Source: Sulfurimonas sp. (GTDB lineage Bacteria > Campylobacterota > Campylobacteria > Campylobacterales > Sulfurimonadaceae). Taken from it: a stretch of DNA of 8,196 nucleotides. Where the stretch lies: the NCBI GenBank assembly GCA_027044845.1, contig JALUBM010000081.1, positions 1 through 8,196 of the forward strand. The letters run 5' to 3'. Below are positions 1 to 8,196 of the stretch, in pieces. Within the stretch, counting starts at the first letter, position 1, and each line of letters opens with the position of its first letter. The translations under genes were made by a program, and so were the position numbers. The notes beneath the pieces were generated by a model that had not been told where the DNA came from, ran no database searches, and worked only from the letters and a program-made list of their open reading frames with translations.

Positions 1-8196
<8,196 letters not shown>

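Overview
The window is fully occupied by two minus-strand genes for the large catalytic subunits of bacterial RNA polymerase: rpoB (beta, 4514-8196, running off the right edge) and rpoC (beta', 1-4521, complete). Transcription runs right to left, so rpoB is upstream of rpoC. There is no intergenic DNA. The left edge of the window is the last base of the rpoC stop codon, so neither the operon promoter (upstream of rpoB) nor any terminator is inside the window. No RNA gene, mobile element, CRISPR array or non-core gene was seen on either strand.

The organism is most likely a member of the Campylobacterota (formerly Epsilonproteobacteria). The sequence is AT-rich. Both proteins are of proteobacterial type, with SI1 and SI2 insertions in beta and SI3 in the beta' trigger loop. 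Beta' is long at 1506 residues, and wording such as '[11 protein letters not shown]' before the catalytic Asp loop and 'SALGEGG' in the rifampicin region resembles what I remember from Campylobacter and Sulfurimonas relatives. The genes are separate but overlapping. This argues against Helicobacter and Wolinella, where they are fused, and leaves a Sulfurimonas-, Sulfurovum- or Campylobacter-like source. Genus assignment is inference.

The beta and beta' subunits jointly form the active-site cleft. Beta supplies the lobe, protrusion, rifampicin pocket, flap and substrate-contacting lysines; beta' supplies the clamp, the Mg-binding NADFDGD loop, the bridge helix and the trigger loop. The genes overlap by 8 nt (ATGAGTAA), and the rpoC ribosome-binding site lies in the last rpoB codons, which suggests translational coupling and matched subunit output.

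I see no undescribed system here. The points worth a second look are variations on the core enzyme: an enlarged, internally repetitive SI3, loss of most ppGpp site-1 residues while two site-2 residues are kept, and the overlap architecture compared with the fused genes of related genera.
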